The notes beneath the pieces are model-generated. The model was not told the origin of the DNA, did no database searches, and saw only the letters and a program-made list of their open reading frames with translations. From positions 62,001 through 126,000 of the forward strand of contig NZ_OEST01000003.1 of assembly GCF_900241005.1 (NCBI RefSeq): a stretch of 64,000 bases of DNA, read 5' to 3'. How positions within the stretch are numbered: the stretch's first letter is position 1; every line of letters begins with the position of its first letter. The position numbers were made by a program, and so were the translations under genes. The DNA comes from Bacteroides cutis (GTDB lineage: Bacteria > Bacteroidota > Bacteroidia > Bacteroidales > Bacteroidaceae). This document shows positions 16,834 to 26,379 of this stretch, piece after piece.

Positions 16834-16962
16834 AGACATTAAAATAGTTGAAGAATAAAATGTTACGCATACAATTATGTACAGAATCCTTTCATTTCGA
16901 ACCATCATGCCTTATTTATACCGGACGGGGGCAATGTCGCTCCCGTAAAATAATTAAGGATT

Positions 16963-17622
16963 ATGATAATAGGTTATTTAAGGGTCAGCACGGGCAAACA
17001 GAACCCGGCTAACCAACAAGACGAGATCCGGCGTTTCGCCGACAGTAGAAATCTTTCCGTCAGCCAGTGGGTGACGGAGGTCGCCAGCGGCAAGAAGAAG
17101 GGGTGCGACCGCAAATTAGGGGGACTGATACGGCGCATGAAACGGGGCGACACGCTGATTGTCACGGAAGTTTCGCGGCTAAGCCGCACGCTGACGGACC
17201 TCATGGCCATCATGGGCAAGTGTCTGGAGAAGGGAATCAACCTTTACACAACCAAGGAGGGGTATTCGTTCGACAACTCCATCAACAGCAAGGTACTTTG
17301 TTTCGCGTTCGGTCTGGTAGCGGAAATTGAACGCAACCTGATTTCGATGCGCACGAAGGAGGCTCTCGCCCTCCGGAAAGCCGAGGGTGTCGTCCTTGGT
17401 CGGAAAAAAGGCAGCTACACGAAAATGAACGTGCTGATCGAAAACCGAAAGGTCATCGTTGGCATGTTGAAGCGGAACTGTACGATTGCCGATATATGCA
17501 GGCGTTTCGACATTTCGCGGGATACATTCATGAAATTCCGTAGCCGCTATAAGGAAATAGATAAGGCCATGAAAGAGAAAGAGATAAGACGGAAAGGGGA
17601 GTTGCAAAAACGGAGGGTATGA
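16963..17622 (+). CDS. mpi: Mpi-like serine DNA invertase
   Basis: A 219-residue serine recombinase. MIIGYLRVSTGKQNPANQQ gives the catalytic serine (Ser9), TLIVTEVSRLSRTLTDL the conserved arginines, and the C-terminus a helix-turn-helix (CTIADICRRFDISRDTFMKFRSRY). Size and sequence fit the Bacteroides Mpi family, which flips capsule and fimbria promoters. It sits 6 nt from the left inverted repeat of a 171-bp invertible segment in front of a fimbrial operon, which is probably its local substrate. It may also act elsewhere in the genome. Confidence 0.85.
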   Translation: MIIGYLRVSTGKQNPANQQDEIRRFADSRNLSVSQWVTEVASGKKKGCDRKLGGLIRRMKRGDTLIVTEVSRLSRTLTDLMAIMGKCLEKGINLYTTKEGYSFDNSINSKVLCFAFGLVAEIERNLISMRTKEALALRKAEGVVLGRKKGSYTKMNVLIENRKVIVGMLKRNCTIADICRRFDISRDTFMKFRSRYKEIDKAMKEKEIRRKGELQKRRV

Positions 17623-17628
17623 TTTTAC

Positions 17629-17799
17629 GTTGGTTAAATCGTTCGTTTTCAGCCACAAAATTACAAAAACACGAATTATCCACAAAAAAAATCTGCAAAA
17701 AATTGCGTTTCAGTTCTTTGAGTAGGACAAATTTTCCCGGAGTGTCCGAATAATACGACCTTTTTTCCGATAGTCTTTTTAACGAACGATTAAACCAAC
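17629..17799. promoter_or_regulatory. Invertible promoter, OFF orientation
   Basis: 17-bp inverted repeats GTTGGTTAAATCGTTCG (17629-17645) and CGAACGATTAAACCAAC (17783-17799) match at 16 positions. Between them a consensus σABfr promoter reads on the minus strand: TTTG at 17686-17683, 19 nt, TAATTTTG at 17663-17656. It points left, toward the 3' end of the invertase gene and away from the fimbrial operon. Inversion would place it facing 17945. Confidence 0.85.
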
Positions 17800-17859
17800 A
17801 AATAAATCGGCATAACTGACAGTTATCCGGCTGATTATTTGTTGGTTCGGTGCTTTTTT
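17795..17859 (+). promoter_or_regulatory. Long hairpin in the fimbrial-operon leader
   Basis: CCAACAAATAA (17795-17805) pairs with TTATTTGTTGG (17835-17845); inside, ATAACTG pairs with CAGTTAT. Six T follow at 17854-17859. It overlaps the right inverted repeat of the invertible segment. Any transcript from the switched-ON promoter must cross it, so it may attenuate or insulate. Confidence 0.55.
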
Positions 17860-17944
17860 ACCTCTAAAGAAAGAAGCACGGCACGGACAAACGTACAGAG
17901 ATTGAATAAATAGCTGATATAAATAAATTGGCATAGACAGAATT

Positions 17945-19195
17945 ATGACAATGAAACGAATACTGTTATTATTTCTTTTATTCTGCGGCGGGTATGTTCA
18001 TGCGCAAGAGTTGGACTCGGCCCGTATCCATTACCGGCAGGGCCACAGGGAAGTGGACATGCTCTTCCGGGACAACCGCGCGGAACTGGAGCGTTTTATC
18101 CGCACCCTGCGTGAAGAACACGGTGCGGACCGCCTTGAAAGCGTCGTGATACGCTCGTGGGCATCGCCCGAAGGTGTGAACCGTCTCAACGGGGTGCTGT
18201 CAGAGCGCAGGGCCGACTCCCTGAAATCCTATCTCGTGCGCCACGCCGGAATCCCCGACAGTTTGATCTGCATACATGGAGAAGGTATTGCGTGGGACAT
18301 GCTGCGCCAAATGGTCGCCGCCTCGGACATATTATACAAGGAAGAGGTGCTGCATATCCTTGACCATACGCCCGTATGGGTGTTCGACAAGGCAGGTCGC
18401 GTAGTGGACGGACGCAAGAAACAGCTCATGGACCTGCGGGGCGGTATGCCGTACACCTACATGCTGGAGAATTTCTTTCCCGAACTGCGCTCCAGCCTCT
18501 CGGTGGCCTGCTACCGGAAACCCGAACCGCCCGTAAAAGTCATTTCCCAAAAAGAGACGAAAGTGAAAGAGCCGGAACCGGCCCTGCAACCCGATAGCGT
18601 GGCGGAACCGGCCTCCGAGCCGGCAACGGTGCGGAAGGAAGCGACCGTGCAACCGCATAGACCGACAGTACAGCGGTTGGCCGTTAAGACCAACCTGCTC
18701 TACGATGCGATACTGATGCCTTCGCTCGAAGTGGAGTACCGTATCGCCGACCGTTGGACGGTGAACCTCGAAGGCGACATGGCATGGTGGAATAATGACG
18801 GCAAGCACAAATGTTACCAAGTAGCTACAATCAGCCCGGAGGGACGCTGGTGGTTCGGACAGAAGCAAGGCAGCCCGTGGCACGGCCACTACCTCGGCGT
18901 GTTCGGCGGCTTCACGTGGTACGACCTTGAAAACGGCAAAGAGGGCTATCAGGGCGAGGCCGAAATGGTGGGTGTCAGCTACGGCTACATGTTCCCCATC
19001 GGACGGCGGCTCTCGCTGGAAGCCGGTATCGGTCTGGGGTACATGCACAGCAAGTACGAAGAATATCTTCCCATCGACGGGCACTACGTGTACCAGCAGA
19101 CAAACCGAATGAATTACTTCGGTCCGTTGAAACTGAAGTTTGCCCTTGTGTGGCGGTTGTGGGATACCGATAAAAAGAAAGGAGGCGCACGATGA
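17945..19195 (+). CDS. DUF3575-type outer-membrane protein of a fimbrial operon
   Basis: A 416-residue exported protein with a signal peptide ending near VHAQE. Residues 25-150 resemble an OmpA-like or Mfa-associated periplasmic part (LESVVIRSWASPEGVNRLNGVLSERRADSLKSYLV), then a proline/glutamate-rich linker (about 195-240). The C-terminal half is a predicted beta-barrel of the DUF3575 type (KTNLLYDAILMPSLEVEYRIADRWTVNLEGD). First genes of Bacteroides fimbrillin operons are often of this type. It overlaps the next gene by 4 nt. Confidence 0.8.
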   Translation: MTMKRILLLFLLFCGGYVHAQELDSARIHYRQGHREVDMLFRDNRAELERFIRTLREEHGADRLESVVIRSWASPEGVNRLNGVLSERRADSLKSYLVRHAGIPDSLICIHGEGIAWDMLRQMVAASDILYKEEVLHILDHTPVWVFDKAGRVVDGRKKQLMDLRGGMPYTYMLENFFPELRSSLSVACYRKPEPPVKVISQKETKVKEPEPALQPDSVAEPASEPATVRKEATVQPHRPTVQRLAVKTNLLYDAILMPSLEVEYRIADRWTVNLEGDMAWWNNDGKHKCYQVATISPEGRWWFGQKQGSPWHGHYLGVFGGFTWYDLENGKEGYQGEAEMVGVSYGYMFPIGRRLSLEAGIGLGYMHSKYEEYLPIDGHYVYQQTNRMNYFGPLKLKFALVWRLWDTDKKKGGAR

Positions 19196-20220
19196 AAGCA
19201 ACGCTACGATATACCCTCATGGGGCTTACGTTTGCAGGATTGACATTCCTTTCCACGAGCTGCCGGAAAGACCTGTGTTACGACCACGACGAGCATGGTC
19301 TTTCCGTGAAGGTGAATCTCTCTTCCGACTGGGAACAGGAATGGGAACGTACTTACGCCTATGACTGGGAAAAATTGTGGGAAGAGGACTGGAAGTACGA
19401 CTATGAAGATTTGTGTCCTGCTCCGGCCGACGGAATACGTGTCCAAGTCTATACCAGCGACGGACAGCGTATAGAGAGCAATCTGCCCGATGAAGGAGGA
19501 CGGATCGCCATGCCGGAAGGCACGCACGAACTGTTGTTCTACAACAATGATACGGAATATATCGTGTTCGATGGCGTGGCCGCTTCGGAATCCGCCACAG
19601 CCACCACACGCGGCGTGACCCGGAGTTCTTTCCATGAATTGCACGCGGGGGAACGTACCGTGAACCAGCCCGACATGCTTTACGGGGCATACATGGAAGA
19701 ATACACGGCAGAAAAAACACTTGCCCCGACGGAGCTGCCGGTTACCTTGCGTCCATTGGTTTACACCTATATGATACGTTACGAGTTCGAAAGCGGACAA
19801 CAATACGTGGCCTTGGCACGCGGAGCCTTGGCAGGCATGGCCGAAACGGTCTATCTGAACGATGGGCATACCGGAGAAACCGCAGCCACGGTAATGTTCG
19901 ACTGTACGCTGGAAGATTACGGAGCGGAAGCGCTGGTACAGTCGTTCGGCGTACCCGACTATCCGGGTGAACATTACGGACGAAACGGTACGGACGGGCG
20001 AAGGTACAGCCTGAACTTGGAGGTGAGAATGGTGAACGGCAAGTTCAAGACCTTCGAGTTCGATGTCACAGACCAAGTGAAAGGACAACCACGGGGTGGC
20101 GTTATCGTCGTGAGCGGGCTGTCGATTTCCAACGACGAGGGGCTGGAAGGCGGAGGCAGCTTTGACGTAGATGTGGACGGCTGGGGAGAATGGGTGGACA
20201 TACCGCTGCCCATTGACTGA
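19192..20220 (+). CDS. FimB/Mfa2-like lipoprotein (DUF5119)
   Basis: A 342-residue lipoprotein with lipobox LSTSC (Cys24). The following region has an unusual W/E/D-rich stretch (SDWEQEWERTYAYDWEKLWEEDWKYDYEDL), typical of DUF5119 proteins, which are thought to anchor or limit fimbriae in the outer membrane. It is translationally coupled to the upstream gene. The C-terminus ends in a short acidic strand. Confidence 0.82.
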   Translation: MKATLRYTLMGLTFAGLTFLSTSCRKDLCYDHDEHGLSVKVNLSSDWEQEWERTYAYDWEKLWEEDWKYDYEDLCPAPADGIRVQVYTSDGQRIESNLPDEGGRIAMPEGTHELLFYNNDTEYIVFDGVAASESATATTRGVTRSSFHELHAGERTVNQPDMLYGAYMEEYTAEKTLAPTELPVTLRPLVYTYMIRYEFESGQQYVALARGALAGMAETVYLNDGHTGETAATVMFDCTLEDYGAEALVQSFGVPDYPGEHYGRNGTDGRRYSLNLEVRMVNGKFKTFEFDVTDQVKGQPRGGVIVVSGLSISNDEGLEGGGSFDVDVDGWGEWVDIPLPID

Positions 20221-20278
20221 AACGAATAAAACAACAGGTACTAAATAACCAAATTTTTAATTTAATTTTTTACATCTT

Positions 20279-21307
20279 ATGAAGAAAAGTTTTTTTGTGC
20301 TTGGAGTGGCTGTAGCAGCACTGGCAAGCTGTACGAACGAAGAAGTTGTGGATATGCCGCAGAGCCGGGCGATCCAGTTCGGAACTTTCGTGAACCATTC
20401 AACGAGAAGTAGTGTGACTGAAACAACGGAGCAGAATCTTCAGAAGTTCTTCGTATTCGGAAACTATGATGATTCATGGACTTCCGTATATACCAATGTT
20501 CAGGTAGACGGAGGCACTGTAGGAGCGGAGGGGACGGTTTGGAATCCCACACAGACTGCTTATTGGATAAATGGCAAGAAGTACCGTTTTGGCGCTTACT
20601 CCAATGGTGGTAATAAAATTGAGAATGCAGAGTTTAATGCAACCTCTCGAGTGTTGACATTCCCAAATTACTCGGTAGACAATACGAAAGATTTGATTGT
20701 GGCTATACCCCAAGAGGTGACTGCAAAAGAAGCTAATAATGGTCCGGTAAACTTATCTTTCTACCATATGTTGTCGCAGGTGAAGTTCACGTTCAAGAAC
20801 ACGGACGCTTATGACTACACCATGAAAATCTCCGACATCAAGGTGAATGCAGTAAAAACAACTAATGTTACAGCGACTTATGCCGAAAGCGGGAAACCAG
20901 ATATCAATTGGACTACTCAAAGTGTTTCAACAGAGGACTATGATTTCGGAGCATTAGGGGATATTGCCGAAGAATTTAAGGACGCTACCCACACTACGAC
21001 CTGCTTTGTCATTCCACAAAGCAACGAAAATCTGGAAGTAACCTTTACCGCAACTTTCTATGATGCAGCAAATAAACAATTAAGTGAAAATCAGTTCAAA
21101 GGAAAATTGGCATATAAAGGCGATGTTAGCGGCACAGTACAGAACCAATGGACTGAAGGTTTCAAATATAACTATACAGTAGAAATCAACGGTAGCACGA
21201 TTGATCCGGAGTTGAAGGAGCAGGTAATTGAGTTCAAAGTTATTGATGTAGATGAATGGGCTGACGCATCAAATAGTGATGTAACCCCGGAAAACGCCGG
21301 AGAGTAA
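20279..21307 (+). CDS. Fimbrillin-family lipoprotein, probable stalk subunit
   Basis: A 342-residue protein with lipobox ALASC (Cys18), residues typical of FimA/Mfa1 maturation (after lipidation an arginine protease cuts; candidate RSSVTETTEQNLQKF near residue 43), and the fold-typical HMLSQVKFTFKN segment. The C-terminal strand (IEFKVIDVDEWADASNSDV) matches the donor or accessory strand of fimbrillins. The gene is noticeably more A/T-rich than the neighbouring fimbrial genes, suggesting separate replacement of the subunit. Confidence 0.82.
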   Translation: MKKSFFVLGVAVAALASCTNEEVVDMPQSRAIQFGTFVNHSTRSSVTETTEQNLQKFFVFGNYDDSWTSVYTNVQVDGGTVGAEGTVWNPTQTAYWINGKKYRFGAYSNGGNKIENAEFNATSRVLTFPNYSVDNTKDLIVAIPQEVTAKEANNGPVNLSFYHMLSQVKFTFKNTDAYDYTMKISDIKVNAVKTTNVTATYAESGKPDINWTTQSVSTEDYDFGALGDIAEEFKDATHTTTCFVIPQSNENLEVTFTATFYDAANKQLSENQFKGKLAYKGDVSGTVQNQWTEGFKYNYTVEINGSTIDPELKEQVIEFKVIDVDEWADASNSDVTPENAGE

Positions 21308-21446
21308 TCGCTTGCATCAATAGCCGAAAAGACATCACATCAGGCTATGAGGGGTTGAATGTCCCCTCATAGCCACTAACGGGAGTGTTGCTCCTTATTT
21401 ACGCTACCGGTAGCGTCAGAAATAACCGGATATAAAGAAACAATGT

Positions 21447-22421
21447 ATGATTATGAATAACAACCTATTCAAAACCTTGTTCATACCGGCTGTCGCCTGC
21501 CTGCTGGGAGCCTGTACGGAAAGCACGGGCCCGGACATGGAAACAAGCGGCAACAGCGGGGCGATCCGTTTTGCCGGTCCCGCCGTGACACGGGCCGCCA
21601 TCGACGACGCGGACGGAATGTTGACCGATGGAAACTCGTTCAGCGTATGGGGGAACTACACCGACGGAACGGGCGGTACGGCCACGAGCGTGTTTAACGC
21701 CGAAAAAGTGACATACGTTTCCGGCATGTGGGGTTACGAGGGCACGAGATACTGGCTCCCCGGTAATACCTACGACTTCTACGCCCTTTATCCGTCTGTG
21801 GAAACGCTGGGCGATGCCGTGTCCTCCGCCACCTGCACGGACGGCACATTTACCGTCAAGGGCTTCGACGCCACGAAAGGACACGACCTGATGACGGCGA
21901 AAAAGACGGGTATCTCCGTCATGGCAGGCCAGACAGAGCCTCCCGGTCCGGTAGCCCTCAAATTCCAACATTTGCTGGCACGCATCACCTTTGCGGCACG
22001 CAGTGAGGGTGGCAACGCCACGGTACATTCCATCTCCCTTGAGGGGCTGGATGTCAAGGGAGATTACGACAGCGGCAAGGAACCCCTGTGGAGCAACACG
22101 GCAGAGGGAACCGTCAGCGTGGAGAAAGAGACTTCCGTAACTCCAGCCGGAAATGCGGACGTGTCGGGCGACCTGCTACTCATTCCGCAATCGCTCACGG
22201 ACGGGGTGAAACTGACTGTCACCTACGATACCGATGCCGAGAGGGGAAAGACCGCTTCCTACACCTTGCCTGCCACCACCGTGAGCATGTGGGAGGCGGC
22301 GAACCATTACCGTTACTCGTTCACCCTCACCGGCGGAGGCTATATCGTGTTCGACCCGCCCACGGTCAACGCATGGAGCGACGCCATAGGCGGGAACGTA
22401 ACCATCGACGTGACCCAATAA
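21447..22421 (+). CDS. Fimbrillin-family lipoprotein, probable accessory subunit
   Basis: A 324-residue lipoprotein with lipobox LLGAC (Cys24 from the 21447 start; an in-frame ATG at 21453 is as likely). The central HLLARITFAARSEGGNATVHSISLEGL and C-terminal FTLTGGGYIVFDPPTVNAWSDAIGGNVTIDV are fimbrillin-fold features. It is 35 nt from the next gene. It is G/C-richer than the upstream fimbrillin gene. Confidence 0.82.
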   Translation: MIMNNNLFKTLFIPAVACLLGACTESTGPDMETSGNSGAIRFAGPAVTRAAIDDADGMLTDGNSFSVWGNYTDGTGGTATSVFNAEKVTYVSGMWGYEGTRYWLPGNTYDFYALYPSVETLGDAVSSATCTDGTFTVKGFDATKGHDLMTAKKTGISVMAGQTEPPGPVALKFQHLLARITFAARSEGGNATVHSISLEGLDVKGDYDSGKEPLWSNTAEGTVSVEKETSVTPAGNADVSGDLLLIPQSLTDGVKLTVTYDTDAERGKTASYTLPATTVSMWEAANHYRYSFTLTGGGYIVFDPPTVNAWSDAIGGNVTIDVTQ

Positions 22422-22455
22422 CCCAATTATAAGCTATCTGTAACTTGACGATAAA

Positions 22456-23610
22456 ATGAACATCCAAATGAAGCAACGATACATACTTCCGGCTCTCCTG
22501 CTTCTCTGCTCCGCCTGCCAGCAGGAGGAATGGGCGCAGCCCGAAGCCGACAGTCCCGACGCCATCCACTTTGCCGCCCCGGTCATTACCGTGGAGAAAC
22601 TCACCCGGAGCACGTTCCACGACGCATTCCCCACCGGCGGCACGTTCGGCGTACTGGGCTACTGCGTGCCTTATCAGCGTGGCAGTAACACCGAAAAGGA
22701 CTGGGCATCGGGCAGCGCGAACTGGGGTAACAAGAGCGGCAACGCCTTCCCCGACGTGTTCTTCAATCAAGCCGTCACCTACAACGGCTCGGCCTGCACT
22801 TATGACTATAATAACAGTGGCGGCCCGCGAAAATGGTACAACACGACGGAAAATCCGGCGGCGACCTCCCCCGACAGCTATCGGTACACCTTTTTCGCCT
22901 ATTACCCGAAGGACGGTTTTACAGTGGAAAGTCCCGCCAGCGCCACCACACGGGGCGTGCCGAAACTGACGTTCACCATGCCGTTCGGCGAGACGGGCGA
23001 TGTAGCGACTACCACGTTGAACGACATGCAGACACCCGACGCGATGGTTTCCGTCGTCTATAACCACCTGCGTACCACGGGGAACGTGGGCTTCAATTTC
23101 AGCCACATCATGACGGGCTTGGGCTTCGCCGTGAACAACTACAATTACGGAGATGAAAAGAAGGAAACTGTTACCGTCAAGCGTGTTACCTTGTCGGGCC
23201 ACTTCACCCGCTCGATTACCATCGATTTCAGCAAGAATACCAACGAAGAGGGATTCTACACCTACAGCGGCACCTATCCCGGCACATACGAGATATATAA
23301 CAACGAGACAGGGCTTGCAGTAGCTCCCAACAGTTCCGTCAGCCCGATAGGCGACAAGCACCTGCTTCTGTTGAGCAACGCCACGGACGGCACTTATTTC
23401 GGCAAGGACGTGGAGGTTTCCGTCGAATATACCTACAAAGGGGCGGATAAGACCGCTACAGCCGAACGTCCGACACAGTTCCAGCCCCGTGCGGGTGTCC
23501 GCTATACGGCGCAGCTCAACTTCGTGGGCGAAACCTTCGCGCTGAACTTTATTGCCGCCGATAACGAGTTCTGGGAAGACGGGGGCGACAGCGACGTCTC
23601 TATCCAATAA
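22456..23610 (+). CDS. Fimbrillin-family lipoprotein, probable tip/accessory subunit
   Basis: A 384-residue lipoprotein with lipobox LLCSAC (an in-frame ATG at 22465 is a possible start). It shows two fimbrillin-like halves, including NFSHIMTGLGFAVNNY and the C-terminal strand ALNFIAADNEFWEDGGDSDVSIQ. The last strand ends in the same 'W-x-D/E-GGDSDVSI' style as stalk and accessory fimbrillins. It is followed after 25 nt by the largest fimbrial gene. Confidence 0.8.
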   Translation: MNIQMKQRYILPALLLLCSACQQEEWAQPEADSPDAIHFAAPVITVEKLTRSTFHDAFPTGGTFGVLGYCVPYQRGSNTEKDWASGSANWGNKSGNAFPDVFFNQAVTYNGSACTYDYNNSGGPRKWYNTTENPAATSPDSYRYTFFAYYPKDGFTVESPASATTRGVPKLTFTMPFGETGDVATTTLNDMQTPDAMVSVVYNHLRTTGNVGFNFSHIMTGLGFAVNNYNYGDEKKETVTVKRVTLSGHFTRSITIDFSKNTNEEGFYTYSGTYPGTYEIYNNETGLAVAPNSSVSPIGDKHLLLLSNATDGTYFGKDVEVSVEYTYKGADKTATAERPTQFQPRAGVRYTAQLNFVGETFALNFIAADNEFWEDGGDSDVSIQ

Positions 23611-23635
23611 AACAACAACCGAAAACAGCATAAAG

Positions 23636-25990
23636 ATGAAAAAGATACTTTATTATTTCCTGCCGGTGGCCTCCATGCTCTTGCCGGCAGCCTGCACCAC
23701 GGAGGAGGACTTTGGCGGCGGTACCGTTCCGCCCGGCGACGGATTCACCATCGAGGCCGTCTGCCAGAACATGCTGCCGCAGCAAGTCGTCACCCGCTCG
23801 GCCATCGCCAAGGACGACAAGGAGAAGCGCATCAACCAGCTCTACCTGTTCTTCTTCGACGAAAACGGCGACTATCTGGAATCGAGCAACACGAAAGTAT
23901 TCTCGCCGTATATGGCTCCGTCGGCGAATACGACCAATGTCAGCATTCCTACGGACGTGTTTAAAGATCCGGCACTCGCAAAAAAAACTACCATCTACGC
24001 TTTGGCCAACGTGACTCCGGAGGTGGTAACTGATGCCAACGGCGACGGTTATCCCGATAATTTCCCCCAATATAGCAAAGACGGGAAAAAGCCCAAGGAG
24101 CTGCTCGAAGCGTTCGTGTACGATCCTGCCAATTATACTCCTAACACCCGCGATGACATCACGACCCTGCCCAGCACGGGAATGCCGATGGCGGGCAAGA
24201 GCGCGACCGTGAACCTCACCGAGAAGGGAAGCCTCACGATGCAGCTCAAGGCACTGATGGCCCGCATCGACATCAACATCAGTATCGATTCCGACCACTC
24301 GGACGAGAGCGGACAACTGCCCCGCCTTTCCATTGCGGAATGGGGCGTGTACAACATGCCTACCGCCGTACCCCTGACCGAGCCTGCCGATGGCCAGACC
24401 AGCCTGACTACCGATGAGCCATACCGCAATGTAGAAAACATACAGAGCGATGCCGTCGTTTACAACCACGGCGGGGCCGCCTCCCTGACCTTCTACATGT
24501 TCGAGAACATGATTGAACCGGACGAAGATCCGGAAAACTATCAGTATCCGGCTGGAGTAGAGGACGATGTTGACAAGCAGCGGTGGAAGCCGAGACTTGT
24601 AGGCGAAAACAGTAAGGCTACCTATTTCAAGATGAGAGCCTACTACACTACCTATAACGGCGACCCCTCCCTGCCCGCAAATCAGGATAACACCACCATC
24701 GAGGCCGAATATACCTTCTATCTCGGAGGCAACCCGGTGAATGACTTCAAGGTGATACGCAACAGGCACTACGCCAACAACATCGTCATCAGCGGACTGA
24801 CCCATGTGGGCAACAACCCGGACCACATCACCTTCGATGCCCGCGTCAACATCACCGAGCAGAACAACCCGTTCTACCTGTCCATGCTGCGCGAGCGTGA
24901 CCACGACGCCCACTTCTGTATCACACCTTTGGACGTGTACCTCTTCGAGGAAGATGAGAATCCAAAGATGAAAGTCAGCATAGCCGACCCGGAAAGTCAC
25001 ACTTGGATACGCATGGAACGTGTGCCAGCCGAAAATATGGAGAATGGAACACTCTCTGCCGACATGAGTACAGATACCCATTTGGCGACCGGACAGAAAT
25101 GGACTGCGGGAAACGGCAAACGCAAATACTTCACCACGGACTTGGTGACCAACACCCTTGCCCAAAACACCGAATACACCATCAGCAGGAGCCGTGACCG
25201 CATCTATTTCTACTTGGACGAAAACCTAAGCACGAAAGACCGCACCGCCACCGTCAACATCTCGTACACCGACAACAACACGCAGACGCCACGTACCCGT
25301 ACCATTGAAATCGTACAGCACGGTCTGTTGCCGGTACAGTGGTATTATGAAGGCAGACTTCAAGGCACTATCTACGTGGAAGCCTATGAGGAATATATAT
25401 CCCATTACGACCCCCTGAACGAGTTTGAAGGGGATTATATCTATGACGGTTTGGAATGGGGTTGTAATGGTGAATACATCGGAGGTCCGCTAAATAACGA
25501 ATGGACGGAAGGAAACAAACATGGGGCGGCAGCTACCCGGCGCATTATTACCCAAGCTGGACAATCAGAAATGAACCTGAACGAAAAACCCCGCTCAGCG
25601 GCGGAATATTGCTATAACAAGAACAAGCGCAATGCCAATGGAGCCGTACAGGGCATGAGCAATTCTTCCGGTTGGTTCCTGCCCGGTATCTCCCAACTGG
25701 AAAGTATTCTTACCTCTTATTACAATACATACACGGAGTTCCAGAACAATTTCTACTGGTCATCGGCGGCAGCAAAAGATAGAACAGGAATATGGCCTGC
25801 GTATATCTATCCAGAGAGCACCAGCTATGCCCGTGCCACCAAGGCCCTGCCAGACGGTGGTTATGCAGAAAGTGATTGGGACGATATATACACGAATGAT
25901 AACGGCACTACCGGTAAAGCACCCCGCATCAATAGACCTCTCCGCATCCGTGCAGCCTACGTACCGCCCAGTGGCGTAACTATCCAGTGA
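23636..25990 (+). CDS. Large fimbrial tip protein (DUF4906/Mfa-like)
   Basis: A 784-residue lipoprotein; the start at 23636 (MKKILYYFLPVASMLLPAAC) is used because the longer frame extends into the previous gene. An N-terminal fimbrillin-like part (INQLYLFFFDENGDYLESSNTKVF, about 60-180) is followed by Ig-like or BACON-type segments (VSYTDNNTQTPRTRTIEIVQHG). The C-terminal domain (GWFLPGISQLESIL…YWSSAAAKDRTG…RPLRIRAAY) is like those on adhesive or carbohydrate-binding tips. Last gene before a strong terminator. Confidence 0.8.
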   Translation: MKKILYYFLPVASMLLPAACTTEEDFGGGTVPPGDGFTIEAVCQNMLPQQVVTRSAIAKDDKEKRINQLYLFFFDENGDYLESSNTKVFSPYMAPSANTTNVSIPTDVFKDPALAKKTTIYALANVTPEVVTDANGDGYPDNFPQYSKDGKKPKELLEAFVYDPANYTPNTRDDITTLPSTGMPMAGKSATVNLTEKGSLTMQLKALMARIDINISIDSDHSDESGQLPRLSIAEWGVYNMPTAVPLTEPADGQTSLTTDEPYRNVENIQSDAVVYNHGGAASLTFYMFENMIEPDEDPENYQYPAGVEDDVDKQRWKPRLVGENSKATYFKMRAYYTTYNGDPSLPANQDNTTIEAEYTFYLGGNPVNDFKVIRNRHYANNIVISGLTHVGNNPDHITFDARVNITEQNNPFYLSMLRERDHDAHFCITPLDVYLFEEDENPKMKVSIADPESHTWIRMERVPAENMENGTLSADMSTDTHLATGQKWTAGNGKRKYFTTDLVTNTLAQNTEYTISRSRDRIYFYLDENLSTKDRTATVNISYTDNNTQTPRTRTIEIVQHGLLPVQWYYEGRLQGTIYVEAYEEYISHYDPLNEFEGDYIYDGLEWGCNGEYIGGPLNNEWTEGNKHGAAATRRIITQAGQSEMNLNEKPRSAAEYCYNKNKRNANGAVQGMSNSSGWFLPGISQLESILTSYYNTYTEFQNNFYWSSAAAKDRTGIWPAYIYPESTSYARATKALPDGGYAESDWDDIYTNDNGTTGKAPRINRPLRIRAAYVPPSGVTIQ

Positions 25991-26021
25991 CAACCGCCAA
26001 ACTTTAATTCCGTGTCTTACT

Positions 26022-26070
26022 CACTGCCCGTCTGTAGGAAACCCCTCTACAGGCGGGCAGTGCTGTTTTT
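26022..26070 (+). terminator. Terminator of the fimbrial operon
   Basis: CACTGCCCGTCTGTAG (from 26022) pairs with CTACAGGCGGGCAGTG (26047-26062) with one wobble, followed by TGCTGTTTTTA. Confidence 0.85.
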
Positions 26071-26199
26071 ATTCTCCCGGTATGTCTTTGGCCTGTACAA
26101 CCGACATGCACACGCACGTTTTATACGTCGGTCGGGATAGAAAAAGGTGTGACAATATCAAAAGAACCTATTCAACAAAAAGAGGTTTGTAGCCTCCCC

Positions 26200-26241
26200 A
26201 AAAGCCCCTCAAACCTATGGCAAAGGCATCAAGGGGCTTTT
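26200..26241. terminator. Second stem-loop, convergent side
   Basis: AAAAGCCCCT (26200-26209) pairs with AGGGGCTTTT (26232-26241). It lies between the fimbrial operon and the acyltransferase gene and has T-runs in both directions. The remainder of 26071-26379 shows no gene. Confidence 0.65.
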
Positions 26242-26379
26242 CTTCTATCAGCGAAACAGTAATAGACATTTGGGTTCGCGTTATCTGATTGTGTCGTCCG
26301 CAAAACACCTTCGGCGTCGGAACTTTATCTGTCATCCGACAGAAATACGATAATAAATATAGGATTTCTTTACCGCTTT

